Below are positions 55,391-64,000 of a stretch of 64,000 bases of DNA, one piece after another. The stretch spans positions 20,965,000 through 21,028,999 of the forward strand of contig CM019828.1 in NCBI GenBank assembly GCA_009763385.1, read 5' to 3'. Position 1 is the first letter of the stretch. The number at the start of each line of letters is the position of its first letter. This stretch comes from Coix lacryma-jobi var. lacryma-jobi. Its lineage: Eukaryota > Streptophyta > Magnoliopsida > Poales > Poaceae. The notes below the pieces were generated by a model. The model did not search any database and was not told the origin of the DNA. It worked only from the letters and a program-made list of their open reading frames with translations. A program made the translations under genes and the position numbers.

Positions 55391-57799
55391 AAGGAGCACA
55401 GTGCTCTTCTCTTTTCTGAGAGATGTGAATAGTGTTCTGTTTTCTTTTTTTGTATGATTTTCTGTGTGCATCCAAAATTCTGAAATTTTTGTGGTAGACT
55501 CTTTATGCTCTGGAGTATTTATAAAAAATGAAACTTGAGTTTTGTGCAAAAATTTGAAAATGTAAAATTCCCTTTTAATTGAAAAATGAAGGTTTTGGTA
55601 TTTTTGGAGAGTGATTATAACTCCAAAAATCATGAGACAAATTTTGTGAGTTTATGTTGAGTTTAGTTTTTGACTTATATGTTAGTCTCTGGTAAAATTT
55701 TGAAGTCTTTTGGAACAAGTTGATTTTTGAGCTTTTATTTTAATTGTTAAAAGTGCCTTTTGCTAATTAATGTCTGATTTTATTTGAGCACCTTAATGAC
55801 CTCCAAAAATTATGAAATTGTTTTGCCATCTATCTACACCATAATGAACTTATGTGATTATTTGGTAATTTTTGGAGCAACTTCATAAAATGACCTTTTA
55901 ATTAATTTAGGAAAATAGAAAAAGGATTAGGGTTGGTAATAAGTGTTTGATGATGTGATCTTTGGATTGTTTGATGTTCATAGACCCATACCCCTCTGGT
56001 CTATGATGTTGTGATGCCTGTGATGATTATGCTTAAGTCATATAAAAGTTGCTTAATAAAGTTAGCTAATATTGCTAGAAAGGGATAAGTAATCTTTTGT
56101 CCACTTTAACAACCACTTATACTTTGCAAAGCTATACTCTAGTTTATCCTATGCACTTTGTTCATACTAGCCTACTCATGTGCATGCATCATTGCATACG
56201 TATAGTGACCGAGGAAGAAGGACCTGAAGTCGAGGTAGCACCGAAGGATCTGTCCCCGAGGCAACCCCGAGCTCCGGCACCTACACCACCAACCCCGAGT
56301 CCGTCCTTTTGCCATTCAAGGCAAGCCCCGGTGCATTTAAACCTTCCTTGAATTTATAAAGTGATTTCCTTAAATGCTTTTGAGTTAAATTATTGCATTA
56401 GGTTTATAGGAGTTGAGTGATATCCTAACTGATGCATTATCCACCTTGACCACTGATACACCCGAAGCCTGCTTTTCAAAAGTATTTGAAAAATGCTTAG
56501 CAATGCTTATTGAATTAGACTTTGCAATAAAAATGCCAATTTCAAAAGTGTGATCACTGAAAGAAAACTTTATGGGAATTTGGTTTACTTCCGTTCGATG
56601 ACGCTTGCCTAGCTAGCATGTGGTCATGGTCGTGAAGAGGTTGTCCGCGCGTACGGTGCCGTCATGTTGTAGTCGGGACTCAACAGTTGACACCGACCGG
56701 GACAGGGTTTGAAAAACCGACAGGACCTGTACTCTTGGGTTAGAGTCCCGAGGTGCTTGTCGCTGGCGGAAAAATGTAGGGACCATCCGTATGGGGGCCT
56801 GCTGGTCAAGACTTGTAACTATTCACATACTACGGAAAGCTCTGGCTCCGAGAAATCCATTTTTGGACCGACAACCGCGCACTGGGAGTGGAGAGATGGC
56901 GGAAGTAGCATGTACCCACGTGGGTTAGAGTCCCGGATTGGAGTGGTGTACTGTACTTCGGGTGGCGTAGGACCGGGCCCAATCTTGGAGGAATCGTGGT
57001 AGACGAGTTGGCATATGCAAGCTTGGGTGCTACATATGCAGTGTGGATAGGGATCCTCAGCTGAGTATTATTTATCCGGATTAACGTTGCTCCTCGGTTA
57101 TGGAGACTTGGTCCACTGACTGTCAACGGAGAGTGGTTCTCAACTAGGAATGTTTGAAATGTAAAATGAATCATGAATGATGAAGAATTGAGGAAGACTG
57201 AATCTTTCCAAAATAAAATAAGGTTACAAAAATGCTTTTTCCGCAAAAATACTTGAACTTGCTTAAAGCTTTACCTTGACTACCCTAAGCCTCTCATACC
57301 TGAGTCTTCTCCCTTTTCTTTAGTCGGGTAAGTCTGTTGAGTACCTTTGTACTCAGGGTTTATTACCCATGTTGCAGGTATGGCAGATTCCTCAGTATGC
57401 CTTGGACCCTGCTGTGTGACTGTGTTCAGGAAGAGGCCGATGAGGCCGATGAGTGATTATTCACCCTCGGGCTGGGTGAAGTATCTTTACCCTTTAGTTG
57501 TTGTCATATGCTCTGCCAACTCTATCTATTTGAACTATGGTCTGTAATAACTTCACTTTAATTTTATGTTGAACCCTGGTTTGTAAAACTATTGTTATCT
57601 AAGTCTTCCGCTATTTACTCCGATGTTATTTGTCAAATGTTCAAGAGATTGTAACTGAATTGTGAGATGATCCTGCGGACATCGGGCACTGATGTAGCCC
57701 AGTAGCGGAACCGGTCTTAATCTCTTGGCTGTACGGATCGACTGTCAGTGGTTGACGGTGATCAGTGGGCCATGGGATTAGGGCCGTTACGTTACAGAG

Positions 57800-57811
57800 T
57801 GGTATCGGAGC
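57800..57811 (+). other. Chromovirus primer-binding site
   Basis: TGGTATCGGAGC, three bases after the LTR, matches the tRNA-iMet site TGGTATCAGAGC with one mismatch. Confidence 0.85.
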
Positions 57812-58103
57812 ATCTCACTATGACGTTGCAATCTTTTGCGAAAACTTCAAAATGTTTTTAACAAAAACTAAACTTGACTATTTGAGTCCAAATTGCTTCT
57901 CTCATCTCATCTTGTCTTTGGCAACTAGTAGCAAGACAACTTGTATAAGCCCTATGTACCTTACCTTAGTAGTTGCATTGCCTGTTCCGTAGGAACGATT
58001 CATGCATCATGTCATATTCACTTAAGTAAATAAAAGAGTTCGTTGGGATAGTGTAACTATACCTTTTCTTGCTAGCCTTTCTCATCTAAACCTCTGTCCA
58101 GAT

Positions 58104-58708
58104 ATGGCCATTATCAAGCGGACTGCCCGCAAGTCGACTGGACCGAACGGTGTGCCCGCGTCACCAGCTGGCGCCACGCACCGGAGAAGAGACTGGAGAA
58201 TCCTCCAATGGTCGTCGCTTTCCCGCCGCCCGCAAGCAGCTGAAGGAGGAAATCAAGAATCTGAAGGCTGAAATGGAGAACATGGAGCATGACTTCTACC
58301 TTTCCCGCCTGGAGTTTTATGAGGCACGAGCTTCCTGGAGCAGGCCAACCGGAACACGGTTCGCGCTATCGAGCAGCGCAATGATGCTTGGACCCGCGAG
58401 GACGTTACCAGAGCCCAGCTCCATGGACTGCAGCAATACACCGCCCAAATCGAGCAGTTCAATGATATGCTTCATGAGGAAGTACACCAGCTGCACGACC
58501 AGCTTCACCCCGTGATTCCACCAGTTGCTGAGGACCCCGAAGACGGAGTCGTGGAGGAACCTGAAATGGAACACGAGCCGATCAGAATGAGGAAGTGGAA
58601 CCTGCTGAAGATGTCCACGTTGAAGATGAAGATGAGGAGGAAGAGCCTGAGCTTATCATCGAGGATGATGATGATGACGAAGAGTTGATCTTCATCGATG
58701 ATGACTAG
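58104..58708 (+). pseudogene. Chromovirus upstream ORF: H3-tail-like start, coiled coil, acidic tail
   Basis: Lies between PBS and gag. ATG at 58104 opens a frame with KRTARKSTG at residues 5-13, identical over TARKSTG to histone H3 residues 6-12. One inserted base near 58158 moves the continuation to the next frame, which reads PRHQLAPR, close to H3 residues 16-23 (PRKQLATK). Next is a charged helical region (KQLKEEIKNLKAEMENMEHD at about 58228-58290) with heptad-like spacing. A second frame change near 58333 and a third near 58580 precede an acidic C-terminus of more than 20 Asp/Glu ending IFIDDD and TAG at 58706. No gag or enzyme motif is present. Function unknown; in intact form it could be about 200 residues. 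Confidence 0.7.
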
Positions 58709-58930
58709 ACTCCTTGTGTCTGTACCATCTGCTTACCTAAAACCTTAGACTAGGTTTGGGGGCGTTAGTCTGTCTGTTGCCAAGTCTGGCATGTATCTTT
58801 CTTTTCGTACCTTTTCCCTTATCAGTCTGTTGTCATCTTTATCAAGTCAGCTATCTTTGTATCAATGAAGCTATCAATCGGTCGTTTCAGAACCTTTGTC
58901 CATATGCTGAGTTCCGAGTTGCTTATACAG

Positions 58931-60060
58931 ATGCCTGTGAACACCCGTACCGGAGCCGGAGGTGCTGGAGATGACCGTCTCCCAAACCCTCCACCTGTAC
59001 CAGCTACCCTAGCAGATGCCATTGCAGCCTTGGCCGCCGCTGCCAATCTGATGGCTCAGAATCAAGGGCAGCAGAACAACGGCAACCGTGGTCGCCGCAA
59101 CAACCAAGAGACAACCTATGTGGACTTCACTGAACACGACCACCGGTCTTCACAAAGGCCGATGAACCTCTCGAGGCTGACGACTGGTTACGCACCATGG
59201 AACAGAAGTTTCAGTCTACTGCACTGCACGGAGATCCAGAAGCCTCGGTTCGCTTCTCAGCAGCTCCGTGGTCCTGCAAGTGCCTGGTACGCCAACCTGT
59301 TGGCGGCCCAGCCGGAAGGTCACCAGCTGACCTGGGAAGAGTTCCGCACCGCTTCAGAGCACATCACATCCCTTCGGGATTGATGAAAATGAAGTTGGAT
59401 CAGTTCTTGGCCCTGCAACAGAAAGATTCCACCGTCATGCAGTACGTGGGACAATTCAACCACCTCAGCCAGTATGCCTCCGACTATGTCAACACAGAGG
59501 AAAAGAAGAGAGATTGTTTTCTCAGGGGTCTGCACCCTAAGATTCGCAGAGGTCTGTCCAACAACCTAAACGGATCCTACCATGATGTCGTTGACCGTGC
59601 TGTTGCTTTCGAGGAAAGCAACCGCCAGTATCAGGAAGAGAAGAAGAAGAAGAAGGCTGGGTCTAGCAGTTTCTCCAGCAACCATAAGCGCCCAAGAATC
59701 ATCTACCACCCCAGCCACCACCAAAACCGTGCCCCATACCCCCATCAGCAAGTGGTCGTTCGTACCGCGGCCACCACCCACAATGCCAACCAGCAAAGTG
59801 CCACTCAGCCGAACGCCCCCGGTGTTCGTGTCACCACCCACAAACAGCTTACAACCATCCATGCTACAACTGTGGCCAAGTTGGTCACTGGTCTCGCGAG
59901 TGCCCAAAACCCAAGAAGAATGCCCAGCATGCACAGAAAGGCCCTGGAGGATCACAACAGCAGCACCGTGCACCTCAGCAGCACGTCTAGAAGGGCAAGC
60001 TTGTCAGGAAGCACGGGCAAGTCTACTTCACCACCGTCAGTAACATCCCAGAAGGAGAGC
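58931..60060 (+). pseudogene. Chromovirus gag, broken
   Basis: The start MPVNTRTGAGGAGDDRLPNP is at 58931, with an Ala-rich helix (ATLADAIAALAAAANLMAQN). Frame breaks lie near 59140, 59390 and 59650. Between them are the retrotrans_gag region (DQFLALQQKDSTVMQYVGQF, RDCFLRGLHPKIRRGL, HDVVDRAVAFEESNRQYQEE) and a lysine-rich linker. The zinc knuckle CYNCGQVGHWSREC (CX2CX4HX4C) is at 59862-59903. Forms the particle and binds element RNA in intact copies. Confidence 0.85.
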
Positions 60061-60065
60061 CCGTC

Positions 60066-60434
60066 ATGCTCGGTAGGTTCCCTGTTGCCAATCATCCTGC
60101 AGTCGTCTTGTTTGATTCTGGTGCATCGCATTCCTTCATCAGTCGCACTTTTGTCATCAAGCATGAGTTGCCCATGGGGGAGTTAAAAGAAAGTTTCTGC
60201 ATACTTTCGCCTGGAGGGCGGATAAATACTAAGGAAGTGGTTCGCAGTATACCAGTAATGTTGGGGAAACATGTCTTTCCTACCACCATGATAGTACTGC
60301 GCGATCAAGAGATAGATGTCATCTTAGGCATGAATTGGATGTGTCAGTATAAAGCCATGATAGACATCTTGAATAGAGTTGTGAGAGTGGATATTCCTAA
60401 CAGTACCTCCAAACTCCTTTCTCCAACTTCCTAA
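60066..60434 (+). pseudogene. Chromovirus protease region
   Basis: 122-codon frame with VVLFDSGASHSFISRTF, the retropepsin active-site motif, a flap-like LSPGGRINT, and VILGMNWMCQYKAMID. It ends at TAA overlapping the ATG of the RT frame (TAATG at 60432-60436), while intact relatives have one continuous pol, so a frame change is likely. Confidence 0.85.
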
Positions 60435-61873
60435 TGCCTCAAAACCAGCTAACCACCCAGCTAATGAATACCGCCTATGATCAAGGAGTCAGAGATATCC
60501 CCGTGGTCTGCGAGTTCCCTGATGTCTTTCCAGAAGATTTACCTGGTCTGCCTCCCGACCGTGATGTTGAGTTTGCTATAGAGCTAAAGCCCGGGACTGC
60601 TCCTATATCCCGTAGAGCTTATCGAATGCCTCCCAGAGAGTTGGCAGAGCTGAAGATCCAATTGCAAGAGCTATTGGATAAGGGTCTCATTCGCCCAAGT
60701 TCATCTCCTTGGGGCTGTCCTGCTATCTTTGTGAAGAAGAAGGACAAAAGCCTTCGTCTATGCGTTGACTATCGTCCGCTCAACGAGGTCACCATCAAAA
60801 ATAAATATCCCTTGCCTCGCATTGATCTTCTGTTTGATCAGTTATCTGGAGCCAGAGTGTTTTCCAAGATCGACCTCAGATCTGGCTATCACCAAATAAA
60901 AATTCGTCCCGAAGATATTCCCAAAACAGCTTTCACCACCAGATACGGCCTATATGAGTACTTGGTCATGTCTTTTGGCTTGACCAATGCCCCCGCTCAT
61001 TTCATGTATCTCATGAACTCTGTGTTCATGCCAGAGCTCGATAAATTTGTAGTCGTGTTCATTGACGACATCCTTGTTTATTCAAGAACTCCTGAAGATC
61101 ATGCCAAGCATCTTCGTGTCGTTCTCTCTCGTCTCAGAGATCACCAGCTGTATGCCAAGTTCAGTAAATGTGAATTCTGGCTAGATCGAATTCAATTCCT
61201 TGGTCATGTCCTGTCCGCTGAAGGTGTGTCAGTTGACCCTGGAAAAGTGGCAGATATCTTGGATTGGAAGCCACCTACCACTGTCCGCGAAGTTCGCGGC
61301 TTCATGGGAATGGCTGGATACTATCGTCGTTTCATCCCAGACTTCTCCAGAGTTGCCAAGCCTATCACAGAGTTGTTGAAGAATTCCGTGGATTTTGTTT
61401 GGTCAACAGCCTGTGAGCAAGCTTTTCAAGCCTTGAAGAAACTACTAACTACATCACCAGTCCTAGCTCAACCAGACATCGAGAAACCCTTTGATGTATA
61501 CTGTGATGCATCTGGTACTGGGTTAGGCTGTGTTTTGATGCAAGAAGGTCGAGTGATCGCTTATGCCTCACGGCAGCTTAGGCGACATGAGGAGAATTAT
61601 CCAACCCATGACCTTGAATTAGCAGCAGTGGTGCATGCTTTGAAGATATGGCGTCATTATCTGTTGGGCAGTACCTGCAATGTGTACACTGATCATAAGA
61701 GCCTGAAGTATATCTTCACTCAAGAAGAGTTGAACATGAGGCAGAGAAGATGGCTTGAGTTGATTAAAGATTATGATCTCGAAGTACATTACCATCCGGG
61801 TAAGGCAAATGTAGTTGCCGATGCCCTCAGTCGCAAGTCATACTGCAAGCTGTCTGACGACGAAGCCCTATGA
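60434..61873 (+). CDS. Chromovirus reverse transcriptase and RNase H
   Basis: 479-residue open frame, intact across both domains. RT: KGLIRPSSSPWGCPAIFVKK, RLCVDYRPLNEVTIKNKYPL, FSKIDLRSGYHQI, FGLTNAPAHF, catalytic FIDDILVYS (x-x-D-D), then the connection region RGFMGMAGYYRRFI. RNase H: YCDASGTGLGCVL, HDLELAAVVHALK, YTDHKSLKYIF and NVVADALSRK, with the acidic residues present. It ends by frame change 58 bp into the integrase frame. Copies element RNA into DNA. Confidence 0.92.
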   Translation: MPQNQLTTQLMNTAYDQGVRDIPVVCEFPDVFPEDLPGLPPDRDVEFAIELKPGTAPISRRAYRMPPRELAELKIQLQELLDKGLIRPSSSPWGCPAIFVKKKDKSLRLCVDYRPLNEVTIKNKYPLPRIDLLFDQLSGARVFSKIDLRSGYHQIKIRPEDIPKTAFTTRYGLYEYLVMSFGLTNAPAHFMYLMNSVFMPELDKFVVVFIDDILVYSRTPEDHAKHLRVVLSRLRDHQLYAKFSKCEFWLDRIQFLGHVLSAEGVSVDPGKVADILDWKPPTTVREVRGFMGMAGYYRRFIPDFSRVAKPITELLKNSVDFVWSTACEQAFQALKKLLTTSPVLAQPDIEKPFDVYCDASGTGLGCVLMQEGRVIAYASRQLRRHEENYPTHDLELAAVVHALKIWRHYLLGSTCNVYTDHKSLKYIFTQEELNMRQRRWLELIKDYDLEVHYHPGKANVVADALSRKSYCKLSDDEAL

Positions 61874-63398
61874 TCTTTCCTTGTGTCATGCTCTTGAAAG
61901 GATGGGTATTGAGATAGTTCCGCAAGGAAGCCTGAACAATGTCAGGATAGAAACATCGGTCAAGGAACAAGTCATCGCTGCACAGAAGGATAACCCTGGA
62001 ATCAAGCACATCATCGAAAAGGTCCAGACCGGTAAAGCTGATTGTTTCAGGATCGATGATGTAGGAGTTGTTTGGTTCAAGAACCGTCTAGTAGTTCCCA
62101 AGGTGCCTGAGTTGAGACAGTTGATCCTTGATGAGGCACACCTGTCTAGGTTTTCCATCCACCCCGGCAGCAACAAGATGTACCAGGATCTAAGGCAGAG
62201 ATTCTGGTGGACAAAGATGAAGATTGAAATCGCTCGCTATGTCGCTCGCTGTGATACTTGTCAGAAAGTCAAAGCCGTGCACATGAAGCCTGGAGGAGAA
62301 TTGCAGCCTTTATCTGTACCTGCCTGGAAGTGGGAAGGTATCAGTATGGATTTTATCAATGGATTACCCAAGACTCAAAAGGGATTCGATTCCATTTGGG
62401 TGATAGTGGACCGTCTCACAAAGCAAGCTCACTTCCTACCGGTCAAAACAAGTTATACCGCCCCAACTTATGCCACCTTGTACAAGAACAACATAGTAAA
62501 ACTCCATGGCATACCCAAGACCATCATCTCAGATCGTGGTACTCAGTTTGTCGCTAAGTTCTGGAAAGCGTTCCATGTCTCGCTTGGAACCAAGCTCTTG
62601 CATAGTACAGCATATCATCCACAAATAGATGGACAAACTGAGCGAGTCAACCAAGTGTTAGAGGATATGTTGAGAGCATGTGTGCTCACCTTCGCAGATA
62701 CTTGGGATGACTGTTTGCCCTTGGCAGAGTTCTCATATAATAACAGTTATCAAGAAAGCATCAAAATGGCACCCTTTGAAGCACTGTACGGTCGTCGTTG
62801 TCGTACACCCCTCAGTTGGTCTGAGCCCGGAGAAAGAGAATTCTTTGGAGTTGACCTGGTCAAAGATATGGAAGAGAAAGTCAAGCAGATACAAGAGAAC
62901 ATGAAGATTGCCCAATCCCGACAAAAGAGTTATGCTGACAAGAGACGTCGACCTCTGAAGTTTCAAGTTGGAGATTACGTATATCTCAAGGTCTCACCAA
63001 CCAAAGGAGTCACTCGTTTTGGAGTCAAGGGAAAGTTAGCACCCCGCTACATTGGTCCGTTTGAGATCTTGGAATGTTGTGGCAAGGTAGCTTACAAGCT
63101 GAAGTTGCCCGATCATCTCTCTGCTGTCCACAATGTTTTCCATGTCTCACAACTCAAGAAGTGCCTCCGAGTACCAGAACATGTCGTGGAAGTTGAAGGT
63201 GTCGAGCTAGAGCCTGATCTATCCTACTCGGAATATCCAGTTCGCGTGTTGGATCACAAAGATCGAGTTACTCGAAGATCTACCACAAGGTGGTACAAAA
63301 TCCAGTGGAACCAGCACTCTGAAGAAGAAGCTACTTGGGAATCTGAAGACTTCTTGGCAAAGAACTATCCCGACTTTCTCGAATCCCTGTCTATGTAA
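61815..63398 (+). CDS. Chromovirus integrase with C-terminal chromodomain
   Basis: The integrase part is intact. Zinc-binding region HLSRFSIHPGSNKMYQDLRQ...CDTCQ; catalytic core SMDFINGLPKTQKG, IISDRGTQFVAKFWKAF and QTERVNQVLEDML (D,D35E); GPY/F region PRYIGPFEILECCGKVAYKL and HNVFHVSQLKKC. The last 55 residues (VRVLDHKDRVTRR, WYKIQWNQHSEEEATWESED) form a chromodomain-like fold of the plant chromovirus type, thought to guide integration toward heterochromatin marks. The first 20 codons are out of frame with RT and should be ignored. Ends about 77 bp before the 3' LTR. Confidence 0.92.
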   Translation: MPMPSVASHTASCLTTKPYDLSLCHALERMGIEIVPQGSLNNVRIETSVKEQVIAAQKDNPGIKHIIEKVQTGKADCFRIDDVGVVWFKNRLVVPKVPELRQLILDEAHLSRFSIHPGSNKMYQDLRQRFWWTKMKIEIARYVARCDTCQKVKAVHMKPGGELQPLSVPAWKWEGISMDFINGLPKTQKGFDSIWVIVDRLTKQAHFLPVKTSYTAPTYATLYKNNIVKLHGIPKTIISDRGTQFVAKFWKAFHVSLGTKLLHSTAYHPQIDGQTERVNQVLEDMLRACVLTFADTWDDCLPLAEFSYNNSYQESIKMAPFEALYGRRCRTPLSWSEPGEREFFGVDLVKDMEEKVKQIQENMKIAQSRQKSYADKRRRPLKFQVGDYVYLKVSPTKGVTRFGVKGKLAPRYIGPFEILECCGKVAYKLKLPDHLSAVHNVFHVSQLKKCLRVPEHVVEVEGVELEPDLSYSEYPVRVLDHKDRVTRRSTTRWYKIQWNQHSEEEATWESEDFLAKNYPDFLESLSM

Positions 63399-63461
63399 AG
63401 TTTTGCCTTTATCCCTTCTTTGTCCTTTCTTAAGACGCAGAATCTCGGGGCGAGATTTCTT

Positions 63462-63475
63462 TAAGGGGGGAAGGC
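63462..63475 (+). other. Chromovirus polypurine tract
   Basis: AAGGGGGGAAGGC directly before the right LTR. Confidence 0.85.
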
Positions 63476-64000
63476 TGTAACACCTCTGGTGTTTAAGCAT
63501 GTAATTAACTTGACATATCATCTTTAGCATCATTAATCATCTTGATCATGATTTCATGTGTATGCATTTGCTTAATGTACCTCTATTGCAAAAAAACTTA
63601 TTAGCCCACTTCTTCCTATAGGGGCAAAATGGTAATTTCACCTCTGTGCCTAGTTCTATGTAATTCTTGTTCAAATTTAGTGCCCTGATGTTTGTTGCTT
63701 TGATCAAAGTTCAAAAATCAGATTTGATTTGATTTTCCTTTTGCAAAACCCTAAAATCCCAAATCCTGGATTTATCCCCTTTTTGATAACTTTTTCAAAA
63801 TTCAAAATTTTGAGTTGGTTCAAAAAGCAAAGTTGTGAATCTGATCAAGAGGAACAACTTTGGTATTTACAAATTTCAAAGTTTCTATATAAAATTTGCA
63901 GTAATTTCAAATTCATTCAAACTCCAATTTTTGTCCCTTTTTGAGTTTTCAAAATTAATTCAAAAACTATTGAGTTTCAGAAAAAGTGTATATTAGCAAA
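63476..64000 (+). repeat. Chromovirus 3' LTR, first 525 bp
   Basis: Same start as 53541. Differences seen: extra G near 63621, single-base length changes in A/T runs near 63798-63815, two substitutions and one indel near 63925-63938. Continues past the window. Confidence 0.93.

Larger units (their letters stand above)
53541..57796 (+). repeat. Chromovirus 5' LTR (4256 bp)
   Basis: Bounded by TGTAAC and GTTACA. AT-rich at both ends with a GC-rich island (54350-55390) holding the promoter and tandem repeats. Open frames inside it have no recognisable domains. A coding-like acidic stretch lies at 56205-56350 (TEEEGPEVEVAPKDLSP) just after an AT-rich pause. Confidence 0.9.
53541..64000 (+). mobile_element. 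Ty3/gypsy chromovirus, Tekay-like, right LTR runs off window
   Basis: LTR from 53541 (TGTAACACCTCTGG) to 57796 (GTTACA), then PBS, upstream ORF, gag, protease, RT, RNase H, integrase, chromodomain, PPT and the start of the right LTR at 63476. RT before integrase is the gypsy order and the C-terminal chromodomain marks a chromovirus; very long LTRs and TGTAACACC starts recall the Tekay/RIRE3 group. The first 525 bp of the two LTRs differ by about two substitutions and four 1-bp indels, so insertion is recent. Inserted in the CACTA second gene; left flank ACAAT, right TSD not visible. Confidence 0.95.

Noticed and set aside
54266..55457. ORFs of about 200 and 190 codons in the chromovirus LTR
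   Set aside because: They overlap in different phases in a GC-rich island holding the promoter and tandem repeats. No recognisable domain.
60432..60436. TAATG stop-start overlap between protease and RT as a translational coupling signal
   Set aside because: Relatives have one continuous pol frame and this element has many 1-bp indels, so a frameshift is the simpler reading.
1..64000. CRISPR arrays, operons, riboswitches or phage genes
   Set aside because: No regularly spaced direct repeats with unique spacers and no prokaryotic gene layout. All signals are those of a plant nuclear genome.

Overview
This is nuclear DNA from a grass (Poaceae). The evidence is Stowaway, Tourist/PIF-Harbinger, CACTA and hAT-like elements of grass type, GC-rich gene ends, plant introns, a Pack-MULE, and long LTR retrotransposons, one with an integrase chromodomain. 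I cannot name the species. No bacterial, organellar or CRISPR features were seen. Most of the window is nested transposable elements. The one convincing intact host protein gene is a DRM1/auxin-repressed-type dormancy-associated gene at 39359-40705 on the minus strand. There is also one intact-looking tRNA-Ala(CGC) gene at 34597-34669.

Layout. 1-6400: a PIF/Harbinger-like MITE with a Stowaway inside it; a four-exon gene of unsure function (Myb/SANT-like?) whose first intron holds two antisense fragments of an aquaporin PIP1 5' end; a second, larger copy of the MITE family; a GRF zinc-finger fragment. 6415-14176: a complete Ty1/copia element on the minus strand with 5-bp TSD and LTRs differing at one base, but with broken reading frames. 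14182-24293: MITEs, a Helitron 3' end at 18906, poly-C and poly-T tracts. 24294-30251: an older copia element, minus strand, with a CACTA-type MITE nested in it that carries a tRNA-like sequence. 30491-31294: a Tourist MITE split by a hAT-like element. 31425-34572: a PIF/Harbinger element with a DDE transposase gene. 36428-38523: a Pack-MULE with 9-bp TSD, long TIRs and captured host gene pieces, itself split by an LTR remnant. 39359-40705: the DRM1-like gene. 41735-42470: a 144-bp tandem array. 43598-53540: a CACTA element or composite with a GRF zinc-finger gene, a TNP2 transposase, a 750-bp telomere-like block and a TNP1/Ptta-type gene. 53541-64000: a Tekay-like chromovirus (Ty3/gypsy), plus strand, with a 4.26-kb LTR; its right LTR runs off the window.

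Most notable observation: the chromovirus carries an extra reading frame between its primer-binding site and gag. It starts with a segment closely resembling the histone H3 N-terminal tail around K9 and K18, continues into a predicted coiled coil and ends in a very acidic tail. The same element has a chromodomain on its integrase. Many reading frames in otherwise young elements are broken by single-base insertions or deletions, so base-level indel errors in the assembly must be considered before calling the elements dead.
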